This document shows, piece after piece, positions 49,421-58,668 of a DNA stretch of 64,000 bases (position 1 is the first letter of the stretch; the number at the start of each line of letters is the position of its first letter). The notes beneath the pieces are model-generated. The model saw only the letters and a list, made by a program, of their open reading frames with translations, searched no databases and was not told where the DNA came from. Source of the DNA: CAVQGZ01 sp963714455 (GTDB lineage: Bacteria > Actinomycetota > Actinomycetes > Jiangellales > Jiangellaceae); contig CAVQON010000013.1 in assembly GCA_963714455.1 (NCBI GenBank), forward strand, positions 1-64,000, given 5' to 3'. A program made the translations under genes and the position numbers.

Positions 49421-49726
49421 GTGAGCTACGAGAACTACGCCTACCCGCAGCCGGTTCCCGAGACCGACCAGAAGGCCATCTGGGCGCTCGTCTCGGCGAT
49501 CTTCGGCTTCATCCTGTGCCCGGTGATCTTGCACATCGTCGGGTGGGTGCTGGCCAACCAGTCGTTGGCCGACATCGCCGCGTCGCAGGGCCGGCTGACC
49601 GGGGACGGCATCGCGAAGGCCGCCAAGATCGTCTCGATCGTGGGCCTGGTGCTCTCGGCGTTGGGTGTTCTGTTCACCATCCTCTTCCTCGTCGTGGGCG
49701 TGGCTAGCTTCTCCGCCTCCGGCTGA
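49421..49726 (+). CDS. DUF4190 membrane protein
   Basis: 101 residues. GAGAGGA precedes GTG 49421. A short Tyr/Pro-rich start (SYENYAYPQPVPETD), then two helices AIWALVSAIFGFILCPVILH and IVSIVGLVLSALGVLFTILF separated by a cytosolic loop with ANQSLADIAAS, as in DUF4190. Role unknown; some relatives sit near cell-wall or stress genes. Confidence 0.85.
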   Translation: MSYENYAYPQPVPETDQKAIWALVSAIFGFILCPVILHIVGWVLANQSLADIAASQGRLTGDGIAKAAKIVSIVGLVLSALGVLFTILFLVVGVASFSASG

Positions 49727-49766
49727 GCCGGCAGGTGGCACACAGTGGCGTGTGGGACCATTCGCT

Positions 49767-50369
49767 GTGAGCGATATGCGTGGGCGCGCCAGTCGAGCCC
49801 TGGTGTCCGCGGCCCGGTTCACCGTCACCGGTGAGCCCCCGGACGTGCCGGTCTACGTGGCGGTCGCCGCTCCGCACACGTCCAACTGGGACTTCCCCGC
49901 GATGATCACGATGGCGTGGGCCAGCGGCGTCACACCTGTCTGGCTTGGCAAGCGGGAGATGTTCACCGGCGTCCTGGCCCCCCTCATGCACCGCCTCGGT
50001 GGCATCGCCGTCGACCGGGAGAACCCCGTCGGGCTCGTCGACGAGGTCGCGCACATGGTGAAGACGTCTGAGCGGGTGGCGGTGGTCATCCCACCGGAGG
50101 GCACCCGCAGCGGTGGCCGGTACTGGAAGTCCGGCTTCCACCGCATCGCCTCGGCTGCCGGCGTGCCCATCGTGCTGACCTACCTCGACGGGCCGAGCCG
50201 CACCGGCGGCTGGGGACCGTCGTTCATGCCGAGCGGGGAGATCACCGACGACATGGACCTCGTTCGCGCGTTCTACGCCGACAAGCGAGGGCTGCGCCCG
50301 TCCCGCAAGACCGAACCACTGCTGCGCAGCGAAGACACCGCCGCGGCGACAGGCACGCAGGCTCAGTAG
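49767..50369 (+). CDS. PlsC-like 1-acyl-glycerol-phosphate acyltransferase
   Basis: 200 residues from GTG 49767. Acyltransferase motif I is HTSNWD (His-x4-Asp), motif II GKREMFTG with the following GGIAVDREN, motif III PPEGTRSGG and motif IV GVPIVLTYLDG. Transfers acyl groups to lysophosphatidic acid or a related lipid at the membrane. Shorter than the usual 240-residue members, lacking an N-terminal membrane helix. Its last seven bases overlap the convergent arginine deiminase gene. Confidence 0.85.
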   Translation: MSDMRGRASRALVSAARFTVTGEPPDVPVYVAVAAPHTSNWDFPAMITMAWASGVTPVWLGKREMFTGVLAPLMHRLGGIAVDRENPVGLVDEVAHMVKTSERVAVVIPPEGTRSGGRYWKSGFHRIASAAGVPIVLTYLDGPSRTGGWGPSFMPSGEITDDMDLVRAFYADKRGLRPSRKTEPLLRSEDTAAATGTQAQ

Positions 50370-51613
50370 TCGACGGGGTCGCGCACGATCGGGCAGGTCA
50401 TGCAGTGCCCGCCGCCGCGCCCGCGACCGAGCTCTGCCCCGGCGATCTCCACGACCTCGATGCCCTGGCGTCGCAGCATCTCGTTGGTGTGCGTGTTGCG
50501 GTCGTAGGCGAACACCACCCCGGGTGACGTGGCCAGCAGGTTCGCCCCGCTGTCCCACTGGGTGCGTTCGCGCAGGTAGGCGTCCCCACCGGTCTCGACC
50601 ACCCGCAGCTCGTCCAGCCCGAGGGCGTCGGCGACCACGGCGACGAACGGCTTGTCCTCACCGGTCAGCTCCAGCCCGCCCGGACTGTCCGACGGGCGGT
50701 AGGAGTAGGTGTGCACACCGTCCACCACGTCGGGGTAGACGAGCACGCAGTCGCGGTCGGCGAAGGTGAACACGGTGTCGAGGTGCATGGACGCACGCCG
50801 CTTGGGCAGCGCGGCCACGATCACCCGCTGCGCCGCGCCGGCCTCGAACAGGGCGCCGGCGAGCTGGCTGATGGCTTGGCGCGACGTCCGCTCGCTCATG
50901 CCGACAAGCACGGTCGCGTTGCCGATCGGCATGACGTCGCCGCCCTCCAGCGTCGCCATGCCCCAGTCGCTCGTCGGGTCGCCCCACCACTCGCTGACGG
51001 CACCGGCGAAGCGCGGGTGGTAGCGGTAGATCGCGGTGGTGAGCAGCGTCTCCTCCCGACGCGCCTCCCAGAAAAGGGGGTTGAGGGTGACGCCGCCGTA
51101 CACCCAGCAGGTGGTGTCGCGGGTGTAGAGCGTGTTCGGCAGCGGGGGCAGCAGGTACTCGGTGACCCCGGCCGCCTCGCGCACCAGCCGCAGCATCGAG
51201 CCGCCGTGCGTCTCGGGGAACTCGTACGTCGACAGGCCCCCGATGAGAGTCTCGGCGAGGTCGCGATCAGGCAGCCCGTCGAGGTAGCTGCGCACCTCGT
51301 CGACGAGCCCGAGGCCCACCTGGTTGGGGACTACCTGATGGTCGAGCAGCCACGCACGGGCGTGCGGCAGGGCCACCGTCTCGGCGAGCAGGTCGTGCAT
51401 CTCCAGCACCTCGACGCCGCGCGAGCGCATCTGCTCGACGAACGCCCGGTGGTCGCGGCGGGCGTTGTCGACCCACATCACGTCGTCGAACAGCAGCGCG
51501 TCGCAGTTGCTCGGTGTCAGGCGCTGGTGCGCGCGTCCCGGCTCGCACACCATCACGGTCCGCAGCCGGCCGACCTCGGAGTGGACGCCGAAGCCGGCCT
51601 GATCGCTCACCAT
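50363..51613 (-). CDS. arcA: Arginine deiminase
   Basis: 416 residues from ATG 51613. Opening HSEVGRLRTVMVCEPGRAHQRLTPSNCDALLFDDVMW, in pieces, is diagnostic. Active-site parts: FPETHGGSMLRL, FTFADRDCVLVYPD and the nucleophile GGGHCMTCPIVRD near the C-terminus. Converts L-arginine to citrulline and ammonia, the first step of the ADI pathway. No arcB, arcC or arcD is adjacent, so it may serve acid or nitrogen stress rather than fermentation. Long open frame upstream is not part of it. Confidence 0.93.
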   Translation of the reverse strand: MVSDQAGFGVHSEVGRLRTVMVCEPGRAHQRLTPSNCDALLFDDVMWVDNARRDHRAFVEQMRSRGVEVLEMHDLLAETVALPHARAWLLDHQVVPNQVGLGLVDEVRSYLDGLPDRDLAETLIGGLSTYEFPETHGGSMLRLVREAAGVTEYLLPPLPNTLYTRDTTCWVYGGVTLNPLFWEARREETLLTTAIYRYHPRFAGAVSEWWGDPTSDWGMATLEGGDVMPIGNATVLVGMSERTSRQAISQLAGALFEAGAAQRVIVAALPKRRASMHLDTVFTFADRDCVLVYPDVVDGVHTYSYRPSDSPGGLELTGEDKPFVAVVADALGLDELRVVETGGDAYLRERTQWDSGANLLATSPGVVFAYDRNTHTNEMLRRQGIEVVEIAGAELGRGRGGGHCMTCPIVRDPVDY

Positions 51614-51648
51614 GGGTAGGCATTCTGCCCGGCGCCCACCCGCCGTGG

Positions 51649-52008
51649 TCACTGCTGGGCAGGAATGCCCATCTCGTCGGCCGGCGTGTCGACCCTGGCG
51701 CGCATGTCGTCTCGCATGGCGCGGGCTTGTTCCAGGGAGGCTCCCCGCGGGTGCCTCGGAGCCGGCCGCGAACGACAGCCCGTGCGACCCCGTCCGACGG
51801 GCGAACAGCATCTTCGCGATGCGTGCTCGGCCAGCAGGGGCATGTGCGCCTTGAGCCGAGCGGACTGGTCCATGTGGTCCCAGCCGGCGTCGAGGACGGC
51901 GTCCACTGTCGGTTCCCCGGGAGTGGCGTCGAACTCGCGGAGCAGCCTGTCGCGGGCTGCGCGTACAGCGAGCTGCTGGTCGAGGGTCATGCTTTCCAGA
52001 TCCGGCAT
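51649..52008 (-). pseudogene. Arsenate-reductase-like phosphatase remnant
   Basis: The frame from ATG 52008 begins with a three-helix-bundle segment (LAVRAARDRLLREFDATPGEP, in part) and LKAHMPLL. It should continue into the phosphatase P-loop but instead breaks. GRARIAKMLFARRTG and LSFAAGSEAP, typical post-P-loop parts, are in another frame, and the C-terminal EQARAMRDDMRARVDTPADE returns to the first. The P-loop Cys-x5-Arg itself is deleted. So an ArsC/low-molecular-weight phosphatase gene with at least two frame changes and an internal deletion. Confidence 0.6.
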
Positions 52009-52073
52009 TTCGTGCCTTCAGGCTGCGGTCCCTCCCCGCTCCTGACACCTCAGGTCGTAGGGCTCGCTGGGCG

Positions 52074-54596
52074 TCAGCGCCCGATCTCGCCCAGAGACTC
52101 CATGCGCAGAATCGCGGCTCCCGCCTCGTCGCTCGCGGCCAGGTCGACCAGCGCCGTCAGCGCCCAGTCGCGGTAGCCGGCCGGGTCGTCCAGACGCTGG
52201 GTCACGCGCCACGTCGCGGGGCCCTCGTCGACGAGGAACAGGTCGGGCCCGCGAGCGTCGGGCCCGGTGCCGAGGGCAGCGTGCTCGGCCCAGTACGGCT
52301 CCATCGCGGCAGCCCACGTCGATGCGTCCCAGGTGTCCTCGGCGGGTGTGTCGACGTCCAGATCGGCCAGCCCAGCCCAGTCTCGGCGGGCCAGCATCTG
52401 CACCCGGCGGAACATCTCGTTGCGCACCAGCACGCGGAACGCGCGCACGTTGGACGTCACGGGCGGCGGGGCGGCATCCACGTCCACCGGACCGGTGACC
52501 GGCGCGTCGCCGCCGAGAAGACGTTCCCACTCGTCGAGCAGGCTGGAGTCGGTCTGGCGTACCAGCTCGGTGAGCCACGCGATCAGGTCGACGACCTCGT
52601 CGGTGCGGGCGTCCTCGGGCACCGTCTGGCGCAGCGCCTTGGCCGCGTCGGAGAGGTAGCGCAGCAGCACGCCCTCCGAGCGTGCCAGCCCGTACTGCCC
52701 GACGTACTCGTGGAAGTTGGCGGCCCGCTCGAAGCAGTCGCGCGCCACCGACTTCGGTCGCACCTCGTAGTCGGCCACCCACGGGTGGCTCGAGGCGTAC
52801 ACGTCGTAGGCGTGCTCGAGCACCTCGGCCAGCGGCTGGGGGTAGGTGATGTCGTCGAGCATCTCGATGCGGTCCTCGTACGGCACGCCGTCGGCCTTCA
52901 TGGCGGCGACTGCCTCGCCGCGGGCCTTCTTCTGCTGAGCCATGAGCACCGGGCGCGGGTTCTCCAGGGTCGCCTCGATCACCGACAGCACGTCGAGGGC
53001 GTAGCCGAGCGACTCGCGGTCGAGCAGGTCGAGCGCGGCCACCGCCAGGGGCGACAGCGGCTGGTTGAGCGCGAAGTCGGCCTGAAGGTCGACGGTGAGC
53101 CGGAAGCGGCTGCCGAGGGTGTCCGGCTCGTCGAGGCGCTGCACCACCCCGGCCGCCAGCAGCGAGCGGGCGATCGCGACCGTGCGGCGCACGTGGTAGC
53201 TGCGGGCGCCGGGAGGCTCGTGGTTGTCGTCGATGAGGTGACGCAGGGCCTCGACGGGGTCACCCGGGCGGGACAGGACGGCCAGCACCATGCTGTGGGT
53301 CACCGCGAACCGCGACACCAGCGGCTCCGGCGGGGCGGCGACGAGCCGGTCGAAGGTCGCCTCCGTCCACGACACCATGCCCTCCGGCGGCTTCTTGCGG
53401 ACGATCTTGCGCAGCTTCTTCGGGTCGTCGCCGGCCTTGGCGAGCAGCCGCCGGTTCTCGATCTCGTGCTCCGGGGCCAGCACCACCACCCGGCCGATCG
53501 TGTCGTACCCGGCGCGTCCGGCGCGTCCGGCGACCTGGTGGAACTCCCGCGCCTTGAGCAGGCGCTGGCGGCGTCCGTCGTACTTGCTGAGCGAGGAGAT
53601 GAGGACGGTGCGGATCGGCACGTTGATACCGACCCCGAGGGTGTCGGTGCCGCAGATGACGGTGAGCAGGCCACGCTGGGCGAGGCGTTCGACCATGCGC
53701 CGGTAGCGCGGCAGCATGCCCGCGTGGTGCACGCCGATGCCGACGCGCACGAGTCGCGACAGGGTGGCCCCGAAGCCGCGACCCCACCGGAACTGGCTGG
53801 TCTCCGCGGCGATGGCGGCCTTCTGCGTGGCGTCGGCCAGCGGCACGCTGGTGAGGGCTTGGGCCTGCTCGACGGCCGCCGCCTGGGTGAAGTGCACGAC
53901 GTAGATCGGTGCGTCGTTCTTGCGCAGCAGCTCGGCGATGGTCTCGTGCATGGGTGTCACCGCGTAGGTGAACGTCAAGGGGACGGGCCGTGGGGCGTCG
54001 GTGATCGCCGCGGTGGGTCGACCGGTGCGCCGGGTCAGGTCCTTCTCGAAGAACGAGACGTCGCCCAGCGTCGCCGACATGAGCAAGAACTGGGCCTGGG
54101 GCAGCTCCAGAATCGGCACCTGCCAGGCCACGCCACGGTCGGGCTCGGAGTAGAAGTGGAACTCGTCCATGACGACCTGGCCGACGTCGGCGTCCGTGCC
54201 CTGCTGCAGGGCGGTCGTGGCCAGCACCTCGGCTGTCGCGCAGATGATGGGTGCGTCGGGGTTGACGGCGGCGTCGCCGGTCAGCATGCCGACGTTCTCG
54301 GCGCCGAACGCCTCGATCAGGGAGAAGAACTTCTCCGACACGAGCGCCTTGATCGGTGCGGTGTACCAGGTGCGGCGGCCCTCGGTGAACGCGACGAGGT
54401 GCGCACCGAGGGCGACGAGACTCTTTCCCGAGCCGGTGGGTGTGCCCAGGATGACGTTGCTGCCCGAGAGCAGCTCCAGCACGGCCTCCTCCTGGTGCGG
54501 GTACAGGTCGAGCCCTTGGTCGGCGGCCCACCGGACGAACCCGTCAAGAACCTCGTCGGTGGAGCTGCCCGGTGGGACGAAGTCGAGCAGCGCCAT
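52074..54596 (-). CDS. DUF3516-type superfamily II (Ski2-like) RNA helicase
   Basis: 840 residues from ATG 54596. Motif I LGTPTGSGKSLVALG, Ia TAPIKALVSEK, II VMDEFHFY (DEFH, as in this subgroup, rather than DEAD), III LLMSATLG, V GTDTLGVGINVP and VI QVAGRAGRAGYD. The C-terminal 350 residues form the DUF3516 region (ARDCFERAANFHEYVGQYGLARSEG in parts). Likely an RNA helicase in RNA turnover or ribosome maturation. AGGTGG lies upstream. Monocistronic. Confidence 0.9.
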   Translation of the reverse strand: MALLDFVPPGSSTDEVLDGFVRWAADQGLDLYPHQEEAVLELLSGSNVILGTPTGSGKSLVALGAHLVAFTEGRRTWYTAPIKALVSEKFFSLIEAFGAENVGMLTGDAAVNPDAPIICATAEVLATTALQQGTDADVGQVVMDEFHFYSEPDRGVAWQVPILELPQAQFLLMSATLGDVSFFEKDLTRRTGRPTAAITDAPRPVPLTFTYAVTPMHETIAELLRKNDAPIYVVHFTQAAAVEQAQALTSVPLADATQKAAIAAETSQFRWGRGFGATLSRLVRVGIGVHHAGMLPRYRRMVERLAQRGLLTVICGTDTLGVGINVPIRTVLISSLSKYDGRRQRLLKAREFHQVAGRAGRAGYDTIGRVVVLAPEHEIENRRLLAKAGDDPKKLRKIVRKKPPEGMVSWTEATFDRLVAAPPEPLVSRFAVTHSMVLAVLSRPGDPVEALRHLIDDNHEPPGARSYHVRRTVAIARSLLAAGVVQRLDEPDTLGSRFRLTVDLQADFALNQPLSPLAVAALDLLDRESLGYALDVLSVIEATLENPRPVLMAQQKKARGEAVAAMKADGVPYEDRIEMLDDITYPQPLAEVLEHAYDVYASSHPWVADYEVRPKSVARDCFERAANFHEYVGQYGLARSEGVLLRYLSDAAKALRQTVPEDARTDEVVDLIAWLTELVRQTDSSLLDEWERLLGGDAPVTGPVDVDAAPPPVTSNVRAFRVLVRNEMFRRVQMLARRDWAGLADLDVDTPAEDTWDASTWAAAMEPYWAEHAALGTGPDARGPDLFLVDEGPATWRVTQRLDDPAGYRDWALTALVDLAASDEAGAAILRMESLGEIGR

Positions 54597-54687
54597 GCGG
54601 CCACCTAACCACGCTCTGCCCGCCGTCCCGACATGCGCGGCTCGGGCGGGGCAACGACGATGGCATCCCACCGACCGGAGGAGAGCT

Positions 54688-56139
54688 GTGGCGCAGCCGT
54701 GGGACCTGATGGTGGTGGGAGGTGGAACCGCCGGACTCGTCGCCGCCTACGCGGGGGCTGAGATCGGGGCCCGCGTCGCCCTGGTCGAGCGCGATCGCAC
54801 GGGCGGGGACTGCCTGTGGACCGGCTGCGTGCCCAGCAAGGCGTTGCTCTCCGCCGCGGGCGCGGTCGCGGCGGCACGCCACGCCGGGGCCTTCGCCCGT
54901 GTGGGCCCGCTCGACATCGACTTCTCTGCCGTGATGGCCCACGTCCGGTCGGCCATCCGCACGATCGAACCCGTCGACTCACCACGAGCCCTGGAGGCGG
55001 CCGGGGTCACGGTGCTCGCCGGCGACGCGGTGTTCACCGGGCCGCGGTCGCTGACCGTGGACGGCGCCACCCACGACTTCCACCACGCGGTCGTCGCGAC
55101 CGGCGCGGCGCCGAGGGTTCCGCCGGTCGAGGGCCTGGACGAGGGCGACGTGCTCACCAGCGAGACGGTCTGGGGTCTCGACGCCCTCCCGCCACGCATG
55201 CTCGTCGTGGGTGGCGGACCGGTGGGCTGCGAGCTGAGCCAGGCGTTCGCCCGGCTGGGCTCGCGGGTCACTCTGGTCGAGGCCGGCCACCAGTTGCTGC
55301 CGCGCGAAGACCCCGAGGCGGCGAGCATCGTCGCCGCGGCGTTGGCTGCCGACGGGGTCGACGTTCGCATGGGGTGCCGAGTGCGGCGGGTGCTGCCGGG
55401 CCCTGACCCACGCTCGGGCATCGCGGTGACCAGCGACGGGGGAGGGGAGAACCGCGTCGAGTACGACGCCGTGCTCGTGGCCGTCGGCCGAACACCACGC
55501 ACGCACGGTCTCGGGCTTGCGTCGGCAGGTGTGGCCCTCACCGACGCCGGTGCCGTCGTGGTCGACCGCTACCAGCGGACGTCGAACCCCAGGGTGTGGG
55601 CTGCCGGCGACGTCACACCGGTCCCGCACCTCACCCATCTGGCTGCGGCCCACGCCGGAGCGGCGGCGAGCAACGCGCTGCTGGGCCTGCGCCGCAGCGT
55701 GGCGATGAACGCCGTGCCCCGAGTCACCTACACCGATCCCGAGGTGGCCGCAGTCGGCGTCCCCACGTGGGCGTCCGCGCAGACCCCGCAGCCGAGGACG
55801 ATCACCCGCCACCACGACCACGTCGACCGTGCCATCGCCGACGGGCGCACCACGGGGTTCTCCCGGCTCACGCTCAGCCCGCGCGGCAACCGCGTGATCG
55901 GGGCCACCATCGTCGGGCCACGGGCGGGGGAGTCGATCGCGCAGATGACCCTGGCGATCCGCACCCGCACGACGACGACGGGCCTGGCCGCCACCGTGCA
56001 CGCCTACCCGACCTACACCGAGGGCCCGTGGAACGCCGCCGTCGACGAGGTGCGCCGTCGCCTCGCCCACCCCACGGTGCAGCGTGCCCTTGCCGCGACG
56101 CTGGCCGCGCGTCGGGCGCGCTGGCGCCGCCCGTCCTGA
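54688..56139 (+). CDS. Mercuric-reductase-like pyridine-nucleotide disulfide oxidoreductase
   Basis: 483 residues; GGAGGAG lies four bases before GTG 54688. FAD site LMVVGGGTAGLVAAY; redox pair GGDCLWTGCVPSKALL (Cys-x4-Cys); NAD(P) site MLVVGGGPVGCELSQ; ATGAAPRVP; AAGDVTPVPHLTHLA; a dimerisation domain ending HAYPTYTEGPWNAA. There is no N-terminal HMA domain and no C-terminal Cys-Cys pair, so true mercury reduction is unlikely. It may reduce a disulfide or quinone, or be an unusual lipoamide dehydrogenase. Monocistronic. Confidence 0.88.
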   Translation: MAQPWDLMVVGGGTAGLVAAYAGAEIGARVALVERDRTGGDCLWTGCVPSKALLSAAGAVAAARHAGAFARVGPLDIDFSAVMAHVRSAIRTIEPVDSPRALEAAGVTVLAGDAVFTGPRSLTVDGATHDFHHAVVATGAAPRVPPVEGLDEGDVLTSETVWGLDALPPRMLVVGGGPVGCELSQAFARLGSRVTLVEAGHQLLPREDPEAASIVAAALAADGVDVRMGCRVRRVLPGPDPRSGIAVTSDGGGENRVEYDAVLVAVGRTPRTHGLGLASAGVALTDAGAVVVDRYQRTSNPRVWAAGDVTPVPHLTHLAAAHAGAAASNALLGLRRSVAMNAVPRVTYTDPEVAAVGVPTWASAQTPQPRTITRHHDHVDRAIADGRTTGFSRLTLSPRGNRVIGATIVGPRAGESIAQMTLAIRTRTTTTGLAATVHAYPTYTEGPWNAAVDEVRRRLAHPTVQRALAATLAARRARWRRPS

Positions 56140-56145
56140 GACGCC

Positions 56146-57717
56146 TCAGCCGGCTGCTGGGGTCGGCGCGGTGTGCGTCCCCGCGCCCGAGTGCATCGCG
56201 TCGGCCGGCGCCGACACCTGCGACGGGTCGGTGCCCGGCTCGACCACGACGAACTGGCCCATCATCCCCTGGTCCTCGTGCACCGTCAGGTGGCAGTGGT
56301 ACATGTACGGAAAGCCTGGGTCGGTGTAGGTCTCGAACCGGACGAGCACCTCCACGGTGGTGGTCGGCGCGACGTAGACCGTGTCTTTCCAGCCCGCCAG
56401 CTCGGCCGGCGGTGGCGAGCCGTCCATGCTGAGAACGCGGAACTGCCCGTCGTGCACGTGGAAGTTGTGCGGCAGGCTCGACTGGTTGGTCACCGACCAG
56501 ATCTCGGGCGTGTCGACGGTGACGACCTCGTCGATGCGCCCCATGTCCATCAGACGGCCGTTGATGATGCGCCCACCCATGACGAACGCGCGCGAGCCGG
56601 CCGCGGACGCCCGATCCACCGCCGGCAGCTCGGCGGTCGTCGTCGGCAGATCCGGCGCGGGCTCAAGGTCGTCGCCTGCCCTGATCTGGAGCACGTCGAA
56701 CGTGGCCCCGCCGAAGATGCGCGCGGCGTCGACCCGGGCACCCAGGTCGGGGGTGTGGCTCACCAGGGCTGTCGTCTCCCCGGGGCGCAGGTCGACGACG
56801 ATCTCGGCGCGTTCGGCCGGGGAGAGCTGTACCGAGGTGGTCGTCACGGGCTCGGCGAGCAGCCCGCCGTCGGAGGCGATGACGCTGAACGGCCGGTCGT
56901 CGGCCATCGCGAACCGGTATATCCGCGCGGTGGAGGCGTTGAGCAGACGCAGCCGGATGCGTTCGTGGTCGGCCTCGAGGTAGGCGCCGAGGGCGCCGTT
57001 GACCACGACGGTGTCGCCGACGAACCCGACCGCGGTGGTTTCCCCCGCCTCGAAGTCGAGCTCACCGCTGGGGGTGAACGACTTGTCCTGCACGACGAGG
57101 GGGATGTCGTCGACTCCGTACTCATCCGGCAGGCCACCCGGGTCAGCCGCCGGGTCGTCGATGATGAACAGGCCGGCCAGGCCCCGGTAGATCTGCTCGG
57201 CAGTCTGCCCGTGCGGGTGCGGGTGGAACCACAGGGTCGCCGCAGGCTGGTCGATCGTCCAGGTCGGCGACCACGTCGTGCCCGGGGGCACCATCGAGTG
57301 CGGGCCGCCGTCCATACGGGCCGGCACGTGCATCCCGTGCCAGTGCAGCGTGGTCATCTCCGGCGTCCCGTTCGTGACGTTGACGACCACCGTGTCGCCC
57401 CGCTCGGCGCGGATCGTCGGGGCGAGGTAGTCGCCGTTGGCCCCCCACGTGCCCGGCACCGGCCCGGCGCCGAAGTCGGTGCTCGTCTCGCGGACGTCGA
57501 GGTCGAAGACGCGCCGCCCGTCGTCGTCGAGCCGCGACGGCGCCAGGGGCGGGACGGGCAGCGGTTGGAAGGCCTCCACGTCGGCGATCGACCCCTCGCC
57601 GCCACCGAGCGAGCAGCCGGTGAGCCCGACGGCGACGACGGCGGCAACGAGAACCGCGACCAGCATGCGGACGTGGACGGCGCGTGCTGCGGGCGCGGGA
57701 CGGGCGAGCACGAACAC
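56146..57717 (-). CDS. Multicopper oxidase lipoprotein
   Basis: 523 residues. A hydrophobic stretch ending in lipobox GLTGCS indicates export and lipid anchoring. All four copper-ligand stretches are seen: LHWHGMHVP, WFHPHPHG, LPHNFHVHDGQF and YHCHLTVHEDQGMMG (His-Cys-His with type 1 Met). Oxidises cuprous ion, phenols or metals and reduces O2 to water. Tandem cupredoxin arrangement as in CueO/CotA-like three-domain enzymes. Possibly copper-responsive, though no CsoR-like site is seen at its promoter. Confidence 0.93.
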   Translation of the reverse strand: MFVLARPAPAARAVHVRMLVAVLVAAVVAVGLTGCSLGGGEGSIADVEAFQPLPVPPLAPSRLDDDGRRVFDLDVRETSTDFGAGPVPGTWGANGDYLAPTIRAERGDTVVVNVTNGTPEMTTLHWHGMHVPARMDGGPHSMVPPGTTWSPTWTIDQPAATLWFHPHPHGQTAEQIYRGLAGLFIIDDPAADPGGLPDEYGVDDIPLVVQDKSFTPSGELDFEAGETTAVGFVGDTVVVNGALGAYLEADHERIRLRLLNASTARIYRFAMADDRPFSVIASDGGLLAEPVTTTSVQLSPAERAEIVVDLRPGETTALVSHTPDLGARVDAARIFGGATFDVLQIRAGDDLEPAPDLPTTTAELPAVDRASAAGSRAFVMGGRIINGRLMDMGRIDEVVTVDTPEIWSVTNQSSLPHNFHVHDGQFRVLSMDGSPPPAELAGWKDTVYVAPTTTVEVLVRFETYTDPGFPYMYHCHLTVHEDQGMMGQFVVVEPGTDPSQVSAPADAMHSGAGTHTAPTPAAG

Positions 57718-57733
57718 AGGCTATGGCTCGGGC

Positions 57734-57774
57734 GCCTCGCCCCCCACGGGGGAGGGAGGGGCGGGAGGCGAGGC
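57734..57774. other. Large hairpin upstream of the multicopper oxidase
   Basis: GCCTCGCC (57734-57741) pairs with GGCGAGGC (57767-57774) and encloses C- and G-runs. Lies just 5' of the oxidase start on the minus strand; could be a leader structure. Confidence 0.3.
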
Positions 57775-57907
57775 CCCGATGAGCGGTATCAGAGCCGTGG
57801 CAGGCAACTGCCGCTCCAACGACGGGTGAAGCACGGGACAACTGTTCGCGAGGAGTCGGGCATCGCTGAGCCCACGCCACCTGCGGGCACGCGCACCGGA
57901 TTGGTCC

Positions 57908-57913
57908 TAGGCT
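57908..57913 (+). promoter_or_regulatory. -10 box, leaderless hypothetical gene
   Basis: TAGGCT with seven bases to GTG 57921. Confidence 0.5.
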
Positions 57914-57920
57914 GCGCAAG

Positions 57921-58619
57921 GTGAGCCCCAGCCCCCCGCCGTCGAGCGGCAGCAAGCGCAAGAGCTCCGGTGACAAGAAGCACGGGTCGAACAGCGTCAA
58001 GCGAGCGTCGACCGGTGACCGGCGCACGCCGTCCGGACGCCGCACTCGGCGCTTCGGCAGCTACCGGCGACTGGTCGACGCGGGCGACATGGCCCTCGGC
58101 CTGGGCCTGGCGGCCACGCGACCGGCGCGAGAGATCACGTCCCAGGCTTTCCGCACCGCGGAGCGGGTGAGCGCGGCGTTCGGGCACGCGTTCATCGACA
58201 GCCTTCCCGACGAGCAGCGCGACTCGCTGTACGACCAGGCGGACGACCTGGCGCACGCCGGCCGGCAGGCGCGTATCGACACCGTGGATGCCCTGGTCAG
58301 CATCGTGGTCGCCGAGGTGCTCTCCAGCGACCTGGTTCGCTCGGCCATGGTGTCGGCGACGAGCCAGGCGCTCGACGAGGTGGTGGACGCGGCCATGCCG
58401 ACGGTGGTCGACCAGCTACGAGCAGAGATTGCGACCGTGCGGCTGGAGGAGATGGTGCGGGCCTCCGTCGACCGGGTCGTCCCCGAGGTGGTCGAGACCG
58501 AGCTGACCAGTGCCATCGCGGCGGCCGTCGGCATCCCCGGCCGCACCGCACGCGGGCTCGCCCGCCTGCCCGGCTCGGTGCTGCGTGCGAACGTCGTGGA
58601 CGAGGGCTACGACGAGTAG
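57921..58619 (+). CDS. Hypothetical helical protein
   Basis: 232 residues. The first 50 are disordered and Ser/Lys/Arg-rich (SSGSKRKSSGDKKH). The rest is helical with repeated Val/Asp/Glu patterns (VVAEVLSSDLVRSAMVSA, ALDEVVDAAMPTVVDQL), without membrane helices strong enough to call. The family is not recognised. It is followed 49 bases later by the 2-phosphoglycerate kinase-like gene, which has its own promoter. Confidence 0.6.
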   Translation: MSPSPPPSSGSKRKSSGDKKHGSNSVKRASTGDRRTPSGRRTRRFGSYRRLVDAGDMALGLGLAATRPAREITSQAFRTAERVSAAFGHAFIDSLPDEQRDSLYDQADDLAHAGRQARIDTVDALVSIVVAEVLSSDLVRSAMVSATSQALDEVVDAAMPTVVDQLRAEIATVRLEEMVRASVDRVVPEVVETELTSAIAAAVGIPGRTARGLARLPGSVLRANVVDEGYDE

Positions 58620-58656
58620 TCACGGGGCGGGCATGGCCGATGTCGGTGACTACTCC

Positions 58657-58662
58657 TAGGGT
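58657..58662 (+). promoter_or_regulatory. -10 box, leaderless 2-phosphoglycerate kinase-like gene
   Basis: TAGGGT with six bases to GTG 58669. Confidence 0.55.
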
Positions 58663-58668
58663 CGCGTC

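Noticed and set aside
52281..54608. 775-residue antisense frame over the DUF3516 helicase
   Set aside because: His/Arg/Gly/Val-rich with no motifs; the helicase motifs are complete on the other strand.
54688..56139. True mercuric reductase (merA)
   Set aside because: It lacks the N-terminal metal-binding domain and the C-terminal vicinal cysteines, and no mer genes are adjacent.
56173..57924. 583-residue antisense frame over the multicopper oxidase
   Set aside because: Composition typical of a third-position shadow; all copper motifs lie on the minus strand.
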